A stretch of DNA of 64,000 bases from Maea johnstoni (taxonomy: Eukaryota; Annelida; Polychaeta; Spionida; Magelonidae), in the NCBI GenBank assembly GCA_963942565.1, contig OZ012693.1, positions 5,781,087 to 5,845,086 of the forward strand, read 5' to 3'. The notes under the pieces were generated by a model. It worked only from the letters and a program-made list of their open reading frames with translations, was not told the DNA's origin and searched no databases. Shown here piece by piece: positions 12,908 to 26,600 of this stretch; the first letter of the stretch is position 1, and each line of letters starts with the position of its first letter. A program made the position numbers and the translations under genes.

Positions 12908-14782
12908 TCAGCTCTTTTTTGACAGTGAGGTTGTTGGAGTATGGATTCTTGGAATGTTTTTTCTCCTCTCCGCCTCCAACATAACTTTGTCAAATTCTGG
13001 ATTGTTGACTTTGTAGGAAAGTTTCCATAGATATGGCTGAGGCTTATCAGGAATCTTATTCCCAAACGCATCCGTTTTATAAGGGTTTCTCAAGTCTGGT
13101 ATAGGTGGAGCCACTTGTTCCTCTGCGGCAGGCGGAGTGAATTTATAGGCATACTTTTTGAAGTTCAATGGTGGAATGATTTTACCTGAAAATTAAAAAA
13201 AGCAATATTCATTCATTTTATTTTTATTTCAAGGAATACTTATCTTTTCTAATATTTCATATGAGATTTCTTTTACTTTTCTAATACCCATCTTTTAGGT
13301 TCATTGTAATTTGACTGACTGCAAACCCACATAGAAAATTACCCATTATGGGGAATTCATGTCTTACATATAGCTATTTTTTCAGATTCAAGGTTTTTTG
13401 ACATATTATGTTCAATTTAACATCTAGATAATTCATAGACCCACATAGAAAAATATGCATATAGGATAAAGTATGCATCACTTTTAATTATTTCTTTTAT
13501 TCTAAGATTCTAGGTTTTAACACAATGCTCAATTTCACATTCATTCAGATAACTGATGTGTTGCAGTAAGATTCAGAATGAAACAATGTACACATATTTG
13601 GACACTATCAAAATGTTCACGTTAATTACATGCCTTATAGCTATGTCAATAGTGTATGTCAAGGTATGACACCATGTTTATTTTACTAGATACATTGTAT
13701 CAATGGAAGTTGCTTTTTAAAGAAGAAACAATGAAGACATAACACATCACAAAGAAACAATTTTACCAATATGATAAAGGAAAATATAACAATTCCAATC
13801 TGCTCATCTTCCTAGAAGCTACTTCACAGCCTCTTTTAATTAACTTTGTAGCCCTTTTTAAAAGACATTTCAAATGACTTAAATGTTAATACAGAATATG
13901 TATTGTAGGGGATTATTTTAGCCCTTATCCCGCTGTGAAACTTATGAGCACTGCTGCACACCACGACAATTGTTGTGATTAGCAGGATAAGGGTTAATCT
14001 ATTCATCCTAAGAGACCCCCCCCCCCCAAAAAAAGAAAATCAAAAAAAAATTGGCTACTATGAAAGGCCAGGCTTTTTTAAAGCCAAAAAGTAAGCTGGT
14101 GTTGTAAAAGAAGGGTATATGCAAGCCTCATATTCCACCTGTTTTATATCATGTGTTGACTGTAACCTCCAAACAAGGTCCTGCTCTCTGTTATTCCTCA
14201 TATCTAAACACTTACCTCCTTTATCAATAGGTGGATTCCTTGTCTCACTTTTTAACCTCAAACTTCTGAACTCCTCAATTTCCTTTGAGCTCTGTCGGAT
14301 TGCTTGGTATCGCAGTTTATCATTCTCAATCATACTTGGGTTGTCCTTGAGAAATTTCGCAAATGTGTATTGTCCTATTCGGGACGGACGCGGTATGTTC
14401 AATGGGTACATGGATGCGATTATTTCCGAAACCTTCTGTCCATCTGTGGTTTTTTGGAAGCCGAATTGCTGTCGAAAATTTCTCCACACATTACTGTTAT
14501 AATTAGGGTCCGGTCTCTCAGGAAATGGCGGGGTATGCTTTCCCGCTTCTAACCATAACCGATATTCTAAGGCATGATTTCCATGGGCAGTATTCTCAGC
14601 ACTACTCCGTAATAAGTGATTGCACTCGATGTTGACCATGCTTCGCGCTGGTTTCTTTTTTACAAGTTTTTGTACCGGCCGGGGTGTGAATCCGGAGTAG
14701 GACGGGTTCCGGTCCTTCATGAGGTTTTCCCGTTCCTGTATGGTCGGCATCCTGATCACTTGTGCCTCCGACATCGCCAAAG
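12908..14782 (-). CDS. TEX52-like protein
   Basis: Two coding exons, 14782-14216 and 13185-12908, join in phase (GGA G / GT AAA). They give 278 residues from the ATG at 14774 (MSEAQVIRMPTIQ) to TGA at 12908. The order of motifs, YRLWLEAGKHTPPFPERPDPNYNSNVW less its ends, IGQYTFAKFL, KEIEEFRSLRLKSE, RNPPID and PPLNFKKYAY, matches my recollection of vertebrate TEX52 (a WL..PxRPDxxYxSNVW block, then F-x-x-Y-P, KLRSEAR-PP, SFKKY). TEX52 is a testis-expressed protein of unknown biochemistry, about 300 residues. There is no signal peptide or membrane segment. A 33-base optional upstream exon may lie at 14887-14919, and a non-coding first exon ending at 17477 is plausible. This would put its promoter back-to-back with the CCDC181-like gene. 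The identity rests on memory and was not searched. Confidence 0.68.
13917..13996. mobile_element. About 80-bp TTAA-type palindromic MITE fragment
   Basis: TAGCCCTTATCC at the left mirrors GGATAAGGGTTAA at the right. The ends resemble those of MITE family A, but the core differs. Confidence 0.5.
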
Positions 14783-15211
14783 CTGGAAGACAATAGAGGA
14801 ATTAAATAATGCATGAACATATTACACAGGACAACATGGCATTCCCATGAAATAGTTATCCCCAAGCAACAATTATGTAACATTACCAAATGTAGGGATT
14901 TTATTTTGCGCACTGCAACCTGCAAGAAAAAAACAGCAGCCACTTATTGCAGAAGCAAATAAAGTAGACATAAAGATGTTTTCATTGTGCATCATATGGA
15001 ATAAAAAAGATGAGATTTTAATGATAAAGGTTTGTTATTTGAATTATTGAACGTCTTTCAGATTGACACTTCCCTCTATGAATGAACTTCCAACACTTTT
15101 ATCACATTTGCATGCAAGAAATACAGTTGGCTTGGTCCCCATAAAAATGTATATAAAAGTATTTTTAAAAAGCATTGATGTCTATTTTTTCTACTACTAG
15201 TATATCTATAC

Positions 15212-15627
15212 TAGAGCTGCACTCACCACTCACGAACTCGAGTGGCTCGAGCCCTGAAGCAAACTCGCCGAGCTCGAGCTGAAATGTTCAAATCGTGAGC
15301 TCGTCGGTGTTGCGAACACAAACGTAACACAGGGCACATAACACACATTATCAACATACATAACTGTCATGTCTTCTTTATAATCTCCAATGTTTGCATT
15401 CAAGCTGTGTTGAGTGTTGAAATGACCTTTGTACATAGTCAGCACGTTTTGAAATAAAATAAACATGGCAATGTTAATAATTGTCCGCCAATAAACATTT
15501 ATTTCTTAATAGCTGGGCTGGAAAAAAATATCTTTTTGGAAAATCAGAACGTCCGTGAGCTCATGAGCTCACGAGTCAAACGGGTGGTGAGCTCATGAGC
15601 TGATCTCCCTCCGTGAGTGCAGCTCTA
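15212..15627. mobile_element. hAT-type MITE with perfect 8-bp TSD
   Basis: A 15-bp perfect TIR, TAGAGCTGCACTCAC, at 15212 and inverted at 15613-15627. It is flanked by direct repeats ATCTATAC at 15204-15211 and 15628-15635. The 8-bp duplication and TAG-type ends are diagnostic of hAT. The subterminal regions are rich in GAGCTC/CTCGAG palindromes. Length 416 bp, no transposase ORF. Confidence 0.93.
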
Positions 15628-16029
15628 ATCTATACATATCCTCTCCTTGGTATAAGTAATGGATAGTCATTTATGTTGATATCTCTGTCTACAGTAATTG
15701 TTAAACTGAAATTGTATATCTACTTGATTCATTCCATTAAACAGAGACACCCTTTTCAATACAAAAACATTCTATCTTAAAGTTACTTTTCTTAAAAAAA
15801 ATAGCAAAAGTTTGTACTGTCTATTAGGGACATATTTAATGAAGCAGCCGAAAATGAATGATACAAGAATGACTTCATCTCACTTCAGATATATAGTCAC
15901 AATATCTCTATTATTGATCCTAATTTCGGAAATACTAAAGACATTGAATGGAGAATGGATGAAAACCTGAAATTACAAAAATATTTTTGTTTGAAATTAG
16001 AATTTATAGATCTTTGAAAGATTTAATTT

Positions 16030-16910
16030 CCCTCCTCTCCTGTGAACTTCATGAACGGGACAGGTCATTCACACTGATGAATGACAACAGAGCAATAAAT
16101 CTTAAAAGTAATATAATATACATAAATAATTAATATTTTTCTTTGCAAGGTACCCTCCCAAAAGCATCTAACAAACTGAACAATAAATTATAGATAAATC
16201 AAGCAAAATCAATTTGAATAAATACGTATACCTCTTACAATTTTATCAAAACTTTTCTCTATCCGCTATCTACATACCCCTCCTATGGGACTTCACAAAC
16301 TAAAAAAGTCATGCAGCTTGAAAGAAGATAAAATAAACAAAGTTTAATTGGTACATATTATTTTAACAACTTTAAAAAAGTTGTTCCTACACCTTTTGTT
16401 GTTGAGATTTTATCGACCCATTGTTTATTTACTCAGCAGGCACCTGCCACATGTCATTCAGCTGGACGAATGATAATAATGTACATAATCATATAAAATG
16501 TAATATTTCATAACATTCTTCTTGTTTGCTTTCTTTGCAAGATGTATTGATTCCTTGTATAACCACATAGTAGGTTCCCTTCCTATGGAATTTTAAAGGC
16601 TAACCAAGCCATGCAGCTTGATAAATAATAATGAAACAATTAGATTAAAGTAATGGTATTTTTCACGACTTCATCAAAGTTATTTCTACATCATAGATTT
16701 TGTCAATATTTTATTGATCAATTGTTTACCTATTCAGCACCCCCTAGGGCTAGGGCACTTCACTATAACCAAACAAATCATATAGCTGAATGAATCATCA
16801 TAATACAAATTGGATAGCATCAATATTGATGATCAATATTGATTAACAATATTGATTAACAATATTGATTAAAATATTGATTTCAATATCGATTGAAATA
16901 TTGAACTTGC
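16030..16910. repeat. Diverged tandem duplication (about 300-bp unit) and ATTGAT-rich palindromic tract
   Basis: Blocks CCTATGGGACTTCA..CATGCAGCTTGA and CCTATGGAATTTTA..CATGCAGCTTGA are spaced about 300 bp apart, and a weaker third copy begins near 16030. From 16815 to 16905 the sequence is made of CAATATTGATTAA units containing the AATATT palindrome. Confidence 0.6.
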
Positions 16911-17476
16911 GTAAGTTTATCATATTGGAACGCGCCTCATAGATCAAGTCTCGATTTATTTCGATTTTTGTTCTAGCCTCCCTTGGGCATATCCCATAAA
17001 CATGTCATCACTGACATCAGATGGTCAGGTCATCATGATGTGATCATAGTTCTGTGCCCGTCACTTTCACCTTCCATCTCCTTTAGCGCACTTATCTAAT
17101 TGCTCTTTTCAACACACTCACCTTTACGTGTCGCTCAGCTAAGACAGGCGACACCACTTAGCAATCAAATACTTCATGCAAACATAATAATGACTTCCTA
17201 CATCGATTGGGAAGTCACCTGCTGCGGCTGAGTACGATTTACATACTCACCATGGCGACGGAAACTGGTTCTCGCGAGATTTCACCTTTCACCTGGCTGT
17301 TCCACTAATTGAACACGGGCACTTGTTTACGTAATTTATTGTCAAATCGAACAGATTCAAGGAACTAAGATTCCCCCAATTGAATAATCTTGTTTGCGAA
17401 TTGATTTATATATATTTTGGAAACTGTCAAAGCTCTAAAATTATTAATAAATAGTTTAAGCAAAGGGGATGCTTAC

Positions 17477-17618
17477 TTGATGTAACAGCCTCTGTTGCTA
17501 CAGGCGGGTTGTTGATGGTTGTCAGTCAACATGATTATCTTGTAGGTGGACTAGAATGAAGTCATAAAGCACTATGGCCATGCGAAAAGGAAACGTGATA
17601 TAACTGAGCGAAATCACG
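17477..17618. promoter_or_regulatory. Probable shared bidirectional promoter (TEX52-like / CCDC181-like)
   Basis: On the minus strand a good donor (CATCAA/GTAAGC at 17477) could end the TEX52-like first exon. On the plus strand the CCDC181-like ATG lies at 17619. The gap is about 140 bp, too small for separate promoters. No TATA box is obvious. Inference from gene geometry only. Confidence 0.45.
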
Positions 17619-20600
17619 ATGAGGATATCATACAATGACAGCGGACAGGTTGTCTACAATCCTGCCCAACGATTGCGACTTTCAAAGTAAGTAGTAGCAC
17701 CTGATGATCCAGGTAATTCCAATAAACCAAAGGTGGGACATGACCATCACTGATTATCGCCCATTTCTTATTAGTGTCACATTAAATATGACAACACACA
17801 GTAGTAGGGTTGCTGACAGCCACAGTAAAGATTTTTTTATTGCTAAAGCTTGCCTTTGATGTAAAGTGTCATGGACTGGCACTAAGCTTATCCATTGAGA
17901 TCTGTAAGGGTACACTGTTTTTTTTTTGTTTTTTTAACATCAATATTGTAATCCCTTCCAAAAATCAAACTCATGATAAAAGAGAGCTAATCCAGAGACC
18001 AAGATACATGGGAAATGGGGGAGGGGGGGGGGGGCAATTACCATATAATTACAACAGGCTCAGTGTGCGTATTATAACTGGTTGTTCAGCGCCTGTAGTG
18101 TAGTGAATGCTGGATTGAGGTCATTTAGAACAAGGCCGAAGAGCATACCTATTGGCTGCAAGGTGGTTTTATCAGTGGACTTCCTGCTGTGATAATTTTA
18201 AAACTAATAATGATAATAATAATAATAATAATAATGATGATAATTATGTTACTTATAATAATGATAATACTAATGATAATATTAATAGTGATAATGATAA
18301 TAAAGATAGTGATAATCGTAATATTAACAATGCTAATACTTATAATGATAAAAATAATAATCATAATGATAATAACAAAAATAATGATGATAATGTTTTT
18401 TTTTATTTTTGAAAGCCTAAAAAAAGGAACAGGCCTTTTTTGTTTATTTTCCTGCTCGCCGAGCACCACGGCTATGCATCAGACATATTTGTTACAAATG
18501 ATACGCATGGTTACCATATTTTTATATGGATTTATGTTATACAAAGAAGTTTTTTCGGTGTAGACAGATAAGTGTATATATTGACATGATATAATAAATG
18601 GATTGCAACATGCAAAACAGTTTCTGTTATAATTCTGTTTCTTCAAAATAATCAATCAATAGACCCCACCTTTTAACAAAATTCTCATTTCTTTGTAATA
18701 TATTGTACTTCAGTTCTTCATGATTGAATAAGGCTCTTGTTTGGAATTTGACAGAAAATATACTTGGAGTTTTACAGTTTAGTTTTGCATTAAAGATCAC
18801 CTTTTTTGTGATTAGAATAATAGCATTGATCCAAAAGGATTTTTTATTTTCACCAAGTATGATAGTTTGTTCATCAATTATATAATCCGCCAAGCCAACT
18901 TCAGACAACCATATTTCAACATCTCTCCACAGAATTCTTGATTTGGAACATTTGATTAACATGTGTTCAACTGAATCTTCATCAATTTTACACATATCAC
19001 AAAGTGATGATTCTTTAATTTTCATTTTAAACAACTTGTCATTTGTATAAAATCTTCTGTGAAGAGTTCTAAACTGTATATATCTGAGATATACATCTTC
19101 TACCATTTGTAGTTTGTTAAATGATTTTCTCATTGAGAAAAACTCTATTCTGGATGATATTTTGTCAGACCATTTTGTACACGCGTTTGTAATGATATTG
19201 TCATTTTTCCCTAGTAGTTGTTTGTAGATGTTTGATACACCTTTCTTATCTTTTGATAGGATTACATTAAGATAGGAGTTACACGGATATACAGTTGTAC
19301 CATCAATAAAAACACTCCGTCTCATATAGTTACATATTTTCCAACAGAAGGCACCATATTCTAGGAAATTTGTTTGTATATTATAAGTAGTCTGGAAATC
19401 CTCAAGAGACATATTTTGTCTGTTATTATCAAGGACATCATTGACTATATTTATACCTCTTTCTTTCCAGCTTCGTTTGATAGGTATTTGTAAAATATGG
19501 TTTAACCAGAGTGGTGACAATAGTGTATTTTCAGGGGTAATCATTCTGTTAGTATCCCATAAATAAATTATAGCATCTAAGACATTTTTCCAAAATGGGT
19601 TGTCAGTAATGTCATATATTCTATCAATGTAGTTTTTTCCATAAGAGCATATTTCTCTAAATTCAAAATAGTCTGGGAAATTGGTCCAGTTTGCCTTAGA
19701 TGATAGGTATCTTTTTATCCATCCTAATTTTAAAGCCATACAAAATGTTTTTAAGTTGTGTAATTTAAGCCCACCATCTGAGGTATCAGCTTCTAATATT
19801 TCCTTTCGGAATTTAGGTGTTTTTTTATTCCATAAGAAAGAGTCAACCATTGATTGTAGTTCTTTAAACATTTGATCTGAAGGATTAGGGAGGGACAGAA
19901 GTATATGAGTAATTTTTGAATAAATTAAGGACTTTAAGATAGTCACTTTCCCGTAAGGAGTTAAGTTTCTAGTGTTCCATACAGCTATTAATTTTTTCAT
20001 TTCCACAATTTTAGATGATATGTTATCATCTGTGATAGTTGCCATATGTTTTATTCTGTATTTTATCCCAAGAACTTCAAAATCAGTAGTCCAATCTAAT
20101 CCAAATTTACCTTCTAAACTTATACTTCTGTCCCTTATTGCCCCAATTTTAATTACCTTGGTTTTGTCTTTATTCACTTCAAGACCAGAAATTTTCTTAA
20201 ACCAATCCAATACTCTGATGACACCAGTAAGACTTTCCAAATCTGCTTTTATAAATAAAGTGGTGTCATCAGCATATTGTGATAATTTATTTTCTACACC
20301 ATACGTTTCTATACCTTTTATATCTGGATATTCTCGTATAACATGTGAAAGAATCTCTGCACATAAAACGAAGAGGTAAGGAGATATCGGATCTCCTTGC
20401 CGACATCCCCTAGAGAGGATAATATTTTCGGAGAAATTGCCATTCTGTTCTACCCTAGAAAAACTATTTTCTCTAAGTAGAGCGATCCATTTTATTAGTT
20501 CTGTTCCAAAATTAAAGAGTTTGAGACTTTTGTTGATAAAATTCCATTCTATTGTGTCGAAAGCTTTCGCGTAATCGACTATAATTAATAAACCAGGGAT

Positions 20601-23600
20601 TTGTTCTATTTCAGCATAATTAATGATGTCAAAAAGTAATCTGGTGTTTTCTCCAATAAAACGGTTCGTTATAAAACCAGTTTGGTCATTGTTGATCAGT
20701 GTTTGTAGTACTGTCTTTACTCTCTCAGAGATCATGGCTGACAGAAATTTATAAGTGCCGTTTAATAGTGTAAGTGGTCGCCAGTTTTTTAATGAAGTTC
20801 TTAGCTTTCCACCTTTTGGTATACAAGTTATTGTACCATTAATAATGTTTGGGCTTAATTCACCATATTGAAAGGATTCCAAGTAGACACGATACAGCCA
20901 TACTATTAATTCGTCTTTGAAAAATTTAAAAAATTCATTAGTATAACCATCTGGGCCGGGTGCTTTATTTAATTTACTTTTTTTAATAGATTTGTCAAGT
21001 TCTTCCATTGTAAACGGTTCATCTAGTTTGTTTTGCATTTCTTCTGATAGTGTTGGGAGATTTATTAAATATGGATCAAAATATGAATTCTCAATATTAA
21101 TGGGTTTTTTTGTAGAAAAAAGATCCTGATAAAATTCCTTTTGAAGTTTCAGAATTTCAGTTGGATCATTGATTTTGTTGCCGTTTTCTGTTTTTAATTC
21201 CAAAATTGTCTTGTTTACATAGTTCCTTTTTTCTAGATTAAGAAAATATTTTGATGGTTTTTCCCAATCTGCCATGATCTCGGATCTTGACCTAATCAGA
21301 TGACCCCTCATTCTATTCTCTCTTATTTCTTCATATTGTTCTTGTAAATTAGAGAGTTTATTGTTGAGCTCATTTATTAGAGGTAGATGATCACTTGCCT
21401 CTATTTCTAGAATGGTCTCTTGTATTCCAGTCTCAAGAGCTTTTTCATTTATTCTTCTTTCTCTCGAGATTTTCTTTGAGAAAGAAATTATGGTACCTCT
21501 CAGTTGACAAAGTAAAGTATCCAGGAAAAGAGAATCAGAAATCATTAATTCTAACTGGAGCTCATTCAAGGTATCAACTGTTTCATGGCTGTATATCGGC
21601 AAAGCATATATGTGTTTTGTTAGCCGTATTTCCTCCTTGATTATTTTAACAAAATCTTTATTTTTTAAGAGATTGTTATTGAACTTCCAGCTTCCTTTCC
21701 CTTTTCGATTGTCGTTTAGTTTTAGATCAAGTGATATCATATTGTGATCACTCTTATAATTTGCGTGTATTTTTGCTTCTGGTACCATACTCAGAGTTTC
21801 ACCACTTAATAGGAAGAAATCCAGCCTCGCCCTTTTATAGGGTTTTTTAGTTGCCCAAGTGAACCTCTTTCCATCAGGATTTTGTAATCTCCAAATGTCT
21901 ATGAGATTATTAGTCCTCATCTGTTCTTTTATTTGAGCGATGTTCTTGCTGTTTCTTTCGCTCTTATAGTTGTATCTATCAATGTCATCCAACGCTACAT
22001 TCCAATCTCCAGCATAGATTACAAAATCAGATTGTAATTCATTGGACTTGTGGAAAACTTCCTTTAAGAGTTCAGGGTCATCTTGATTAGGTCCGTATAT
22101 ATTTGTTAATGTGATAGAGAATTTATTTGCAATATCCATCGTTATTATTTGATATCGACCAGTTTTGTCAATATATGTGTGTTAGTTTGTATTCAAAGTT
22201 GGGTTGTATTAGTATAGCCACTCCCCTGCTATTAGTATTATAATCTGACAAAATGAACTCTATGTTCCATTCCTTTCTGACATCATTTAAATCTTTTTTC
22301 ATTAAGTGAGTTTCCTGTAGCAGAACAATATTGGCATTTAATTCCTTTAATTTGTTCCAAATATCTATCCTCTTCAGGGTCTGTCGGATTCCTCTTACGT
22401 TTGCAGATACTATTCTTAGACTATCCCCCATCATATATGCAGAGATTCATTATAGACCAAGGTGCTAGGACAACAGGAAAATGTTTTTGATATAAACAAA
22501 AAAATAATAATAAGAAATGACTCCGATCCACGAAGGAGATTACATAACCTGAAGGATGTGAGTAGTATCTGTCAGTCTTTCCTAGAAAAGTCTGGCATCC
22601 ACCCACCCACACACCACAGGCCACGACTATTGTTAAATATAACAAACACATAATGTTTGAGATATATAAGCTCTTTGTTATATATTTTCCAAAAACTTGT
22701 TACAATCCCGTTGTAACAACAACGTGCTTATGCTAATATTTGTAAAACACATACCATGTCATTAAGAGACAATTATAAGGTCCTTCAATACTCTCAACCT
22801 CATAGTCATTGGTCTCTAATCTGACCTGTCAGATCACAATCAGAATTCTCCATGCAAGAGTCACGTGGCATGGCTGACAGCCAGTACTATAATAGTTTCC
22901 ATCCCATGCTGTTGCATGGGTGGTCAGGCTATCCGTGAAGGCTATCCTCCATGTCATCCATGACTCCCCCATAAGTCTTATGACAACAAAAAACAAAAAA
23001 ATAATAACAGTCAAACTGAAGAACATTCAAGTAATTGACCTAGTATATATAACATGGAAAATCACCAGTGAATTTCCTTAAATAGTTTTAAGTTACAATA
23101 GTTGTTACAATAGTTTCCATCTATGCTATCAACCGGGTAAGAAAAAAATACAGCAATTGCTAGATGGCATAGCCAATATCCAATAAATAGTTTCCATCAT
23201 GATGGTCAGGCTATATTACAGGACCAATGGTCATGTCACCAGCAACATATATTCCTCCTCCACAGTAACAGTTGATATACTAAATGTCTGTGGCAATATC
23301 ATTTTCAAAAAATAAAATCTTATGTCACCTAGTGACACATCATAAATATCTCTGATATCAAAAAACAGGAACCCTGTCATCAAAAAGGGAACAAGCAACA
23401 AAAAGGCAAAACATACAAGGTAATACATATCATCACCATCATAGAACTCAAAATCAGTTGATATATTTCAATCGATTGGAGGCATGGTCCATAGTCCAGA
23501 AATTTATAGTTACCATCCAATGTTGCATGGCTGGTCAGGCTATTCACTGTTACTACTGACCATGCCCCCAGTGATTCTCTAAAAATATGCACCCTACCAA

Positions 23601-26600
23601 CATACAAATATAAGTGCAGAAAGAAAACAAAAAACCCTCACAGAAGGCAAAAGGTTATCATATTAACATGTTATCTATTTCCTGGCCATTATTGCCTTTA
23701 TACACTTGGCGACTTGGTCAATAGCACATAATTTTATAGTTTCCATCCATTGTTACATGGCTGGTCAGGCTATACACTGTAACCATTGGCCATGCCTCCA
23801 TATGTCTGCCAATAATATGCTTCATACCAACATCAAACAGAATATAACAATAGAGAGTCTGTCACCAAAAACATGGGTATTCATAATCATATCCGCTCTA
23901 TCCTAAACAGATCAGGAATAGTTGTCAATTATCAATCACTAGGAGACCTGGTCTATAGCTAGGAATTTATAGTTTCCATCCATTAGCACATGTATGGTCA
24001 GGCTATATAATTAACCATAGGCCATGCCTCCAGAGATACACAAATAGTACTCACATACCACACACATGATTGCCTTTTCCATAAAATTTGAAACTCGAAT
24101 ATTATAAGAACAGAAAAAGTTGCCAATATGCAATCACTAGGAGACACAGTCCATAGCCAGAAGTTTATAGTTTCCATCCATTAATACATGTATGGTCAGG
24201 CTAAGCACTGAACCATAGGCCATGTCTCCAGCAATCCACAAATAAGGCTCTCATCTAACACACATGTTTGGTGTATATATACCAAAATAAAACAGAAATA
24301 TCAAAATGATCGGAAAAGGTTGCCATTATGCAATCACTAAGACACATGGTACATAGCCAGGAATTTTATAGTTTCCATCCATTAACACATGTCTGGTCAG
24401 GCTATACACTGAACCATATGCCATGTCTCCAGCGATCTACATGTAATACCCTCTGGCAACACACAAATTGTCTGTATCTATATAAAATATCAACCAGAAT
24501 TATCCCTTGAATATTTAAAAAACAGTATAGACGTGAGTGTGCACAATATGTACTAGGATGAAAAAAAAATAGCATAGTGGTCTTTACCATTATTAACATC
24601 CTCCGGTAGTGAAATTACCATTCAAGAAGTCTTGAAATTAGCAGACTCACTTATAGAAAATTTTGAATATTTTTTTAGGGATCAAAAACTATACACTCAT
24701 GAGTGTAAGTGAAAGTATCTTTTGACAAGAGATCAAAGAATTGCAAAATTTTCAGTGTAAATATCTCAGAGTAATTTTGTCAAAATGAAAGTTTCTATAT
24801 ATCAAACCAAGAAGAGGAAAACCCCAAGATCACATTTATAATTTATTAAGATCAGAATCCTTGCCTTTCACCTCTGAGTCAATAACAGTGTAATGATGTT
24901 CTTCCTTATCTGTTTTGCTATGCTATGTCTTGATGCCATTCTTATCCTACCCAACATCTGCACGACCTGTTCCATGTCAAAAGACCTGTTTCCTTCATCA
25001 TCAACATGAGTGAAGGCATAAGATGATGGGATTAATTTGGAAAGAGAAAGTCTTTTTGCCATTTCCACTCCTGGGCTCCCCTGGCTCAGGTTCTTTCTCG
25101 ATATCCCAATGAAGGAATTTGTAAAATGGATCAAGAACTCTAGGGCCTCCCCCATGCTTAAGTCTACATTTGTATAATGTATTTTATGGTCATCCTCGAG
25201 ACATTCTTTCATGATTTTTAGTGTTTTAGAGTGACAGCCTTTAGTGAAGACTCGAATTGTTTTTTTTGACTTTTTTGCAATCTGTAAGAAGGATTTTAGT
25301 ACAGATACTTGGTTTGACATTGGAGTTCTAATTGTGGCGTCAAGTCCCACATTTCCTAGGGCCACTACATGCGGATTAGATAGGTATCTCATCATGACTT
25401 CCAAGTGGGTTGAATTACAAGCCTGTACATCCTTTGGATGTATTCCCAGACTAACCTTGATTTCTTTTTCATTGAGAAGTGTATCAATGATGTGTTGGTT
25501 TTCTGTTAATTTGGTGACACTAATGTCAGTGACTACTGATGTTGTTTCAGTAGCACTCGAGTTTCTGTGGAATACATACTTCTTTATATTCCCCAGTTCA
25601 GGGCTATATATATAATCCTCAGTGAGGTCACAGGTCGTTTCGACTAGCCCAATTTTCTTTATTGGCACTGTGGTACCAGAGATTAAGCCTCTTATTTCTG
25701 TATACTTAAGGATCTCTAATATTGTGCGCCAGTGAATCAATTCACTGAAACTAGTGGGGTTTGCTGCATTATATATTTTCTTTGGAGTTAGTTCCTTGGA
25801 ACTATCGATGATCTCCAGGAAGGGCGTTTCCTTCTGAGTAAAATTAGAGAGACTTTTCTCACACATCCCTTCACTTCTGACTAGGTTGACCATTTCATGG
25901 TCTGTATTGCACCCTAGTTCCTCTTTCAAATAGTTCTCGAAACAGTTAATTCGAAACAGAAAGTCCTCTTTGTGTAATGCAGGGTCGAACTCACCCTTGC
26001 AGTGTCTGATTTCACAAATGAATTGATACTCGTGGCATAACCAACAGGTGTTATAACCAAAGGTCCCCCACCAACTATTAGTTAGATGTCCCATTATAAC
26101 ATGTTGTTTCATGTCCTTAAATTTTTTCCCACATATTTCACATTTTCTGCAATAATCATTTAGTTCAGTTGGTTGTGCATGTATGAGAATACCCGTTCTG
26201 TTTTTAAAATGGTCTATATAAAAGCTGTCACTCTGTTCTACACTCTTATCCTTCTTTTGATCTTTCGCTATTGACTGTAGTTTGGCTTCCCTCAACCGTC
26301 TGTTTATCACCTCTCTGAGATCTGAGTCTTCTTCCAAAGGATCTAAATTTTGTTTGCTTTCTGTTTCTAGATTGCTGTCTTTAAGACTCTGCCCTGAAGA
26401 ACAGCCGGATAGGTCTCTTTGTAGACTAGTGTGTAAGTTACATGGTTCTGGACTTTGTTCTAATTTTCTTTTTTTGGAACTCAGAGAAGTGACATCCTTA
26501 CTGGTTGAAGGATCGGCTTTGCTATGTTCACTGTCTGGATATTCATAGGTCTGCCTGTAGTCCACACATTCATCCTCACTGCTAATCTCAATAATTTCTC

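Noticed and set aside
14602-14943. 113-residue minus-strand ORF beginning MAAVFFLQ
   Set aside because: Overlaps the TEX52-like exon in another frame. Only its 14887-14919 part might be a micro-exon.
17480-17540. RFX X-box (GTTGTCAGTCAAC) in the shared promoter
   Set aside because: Fits the X-box consensus poorly, with wrong half-site spacing and bases.
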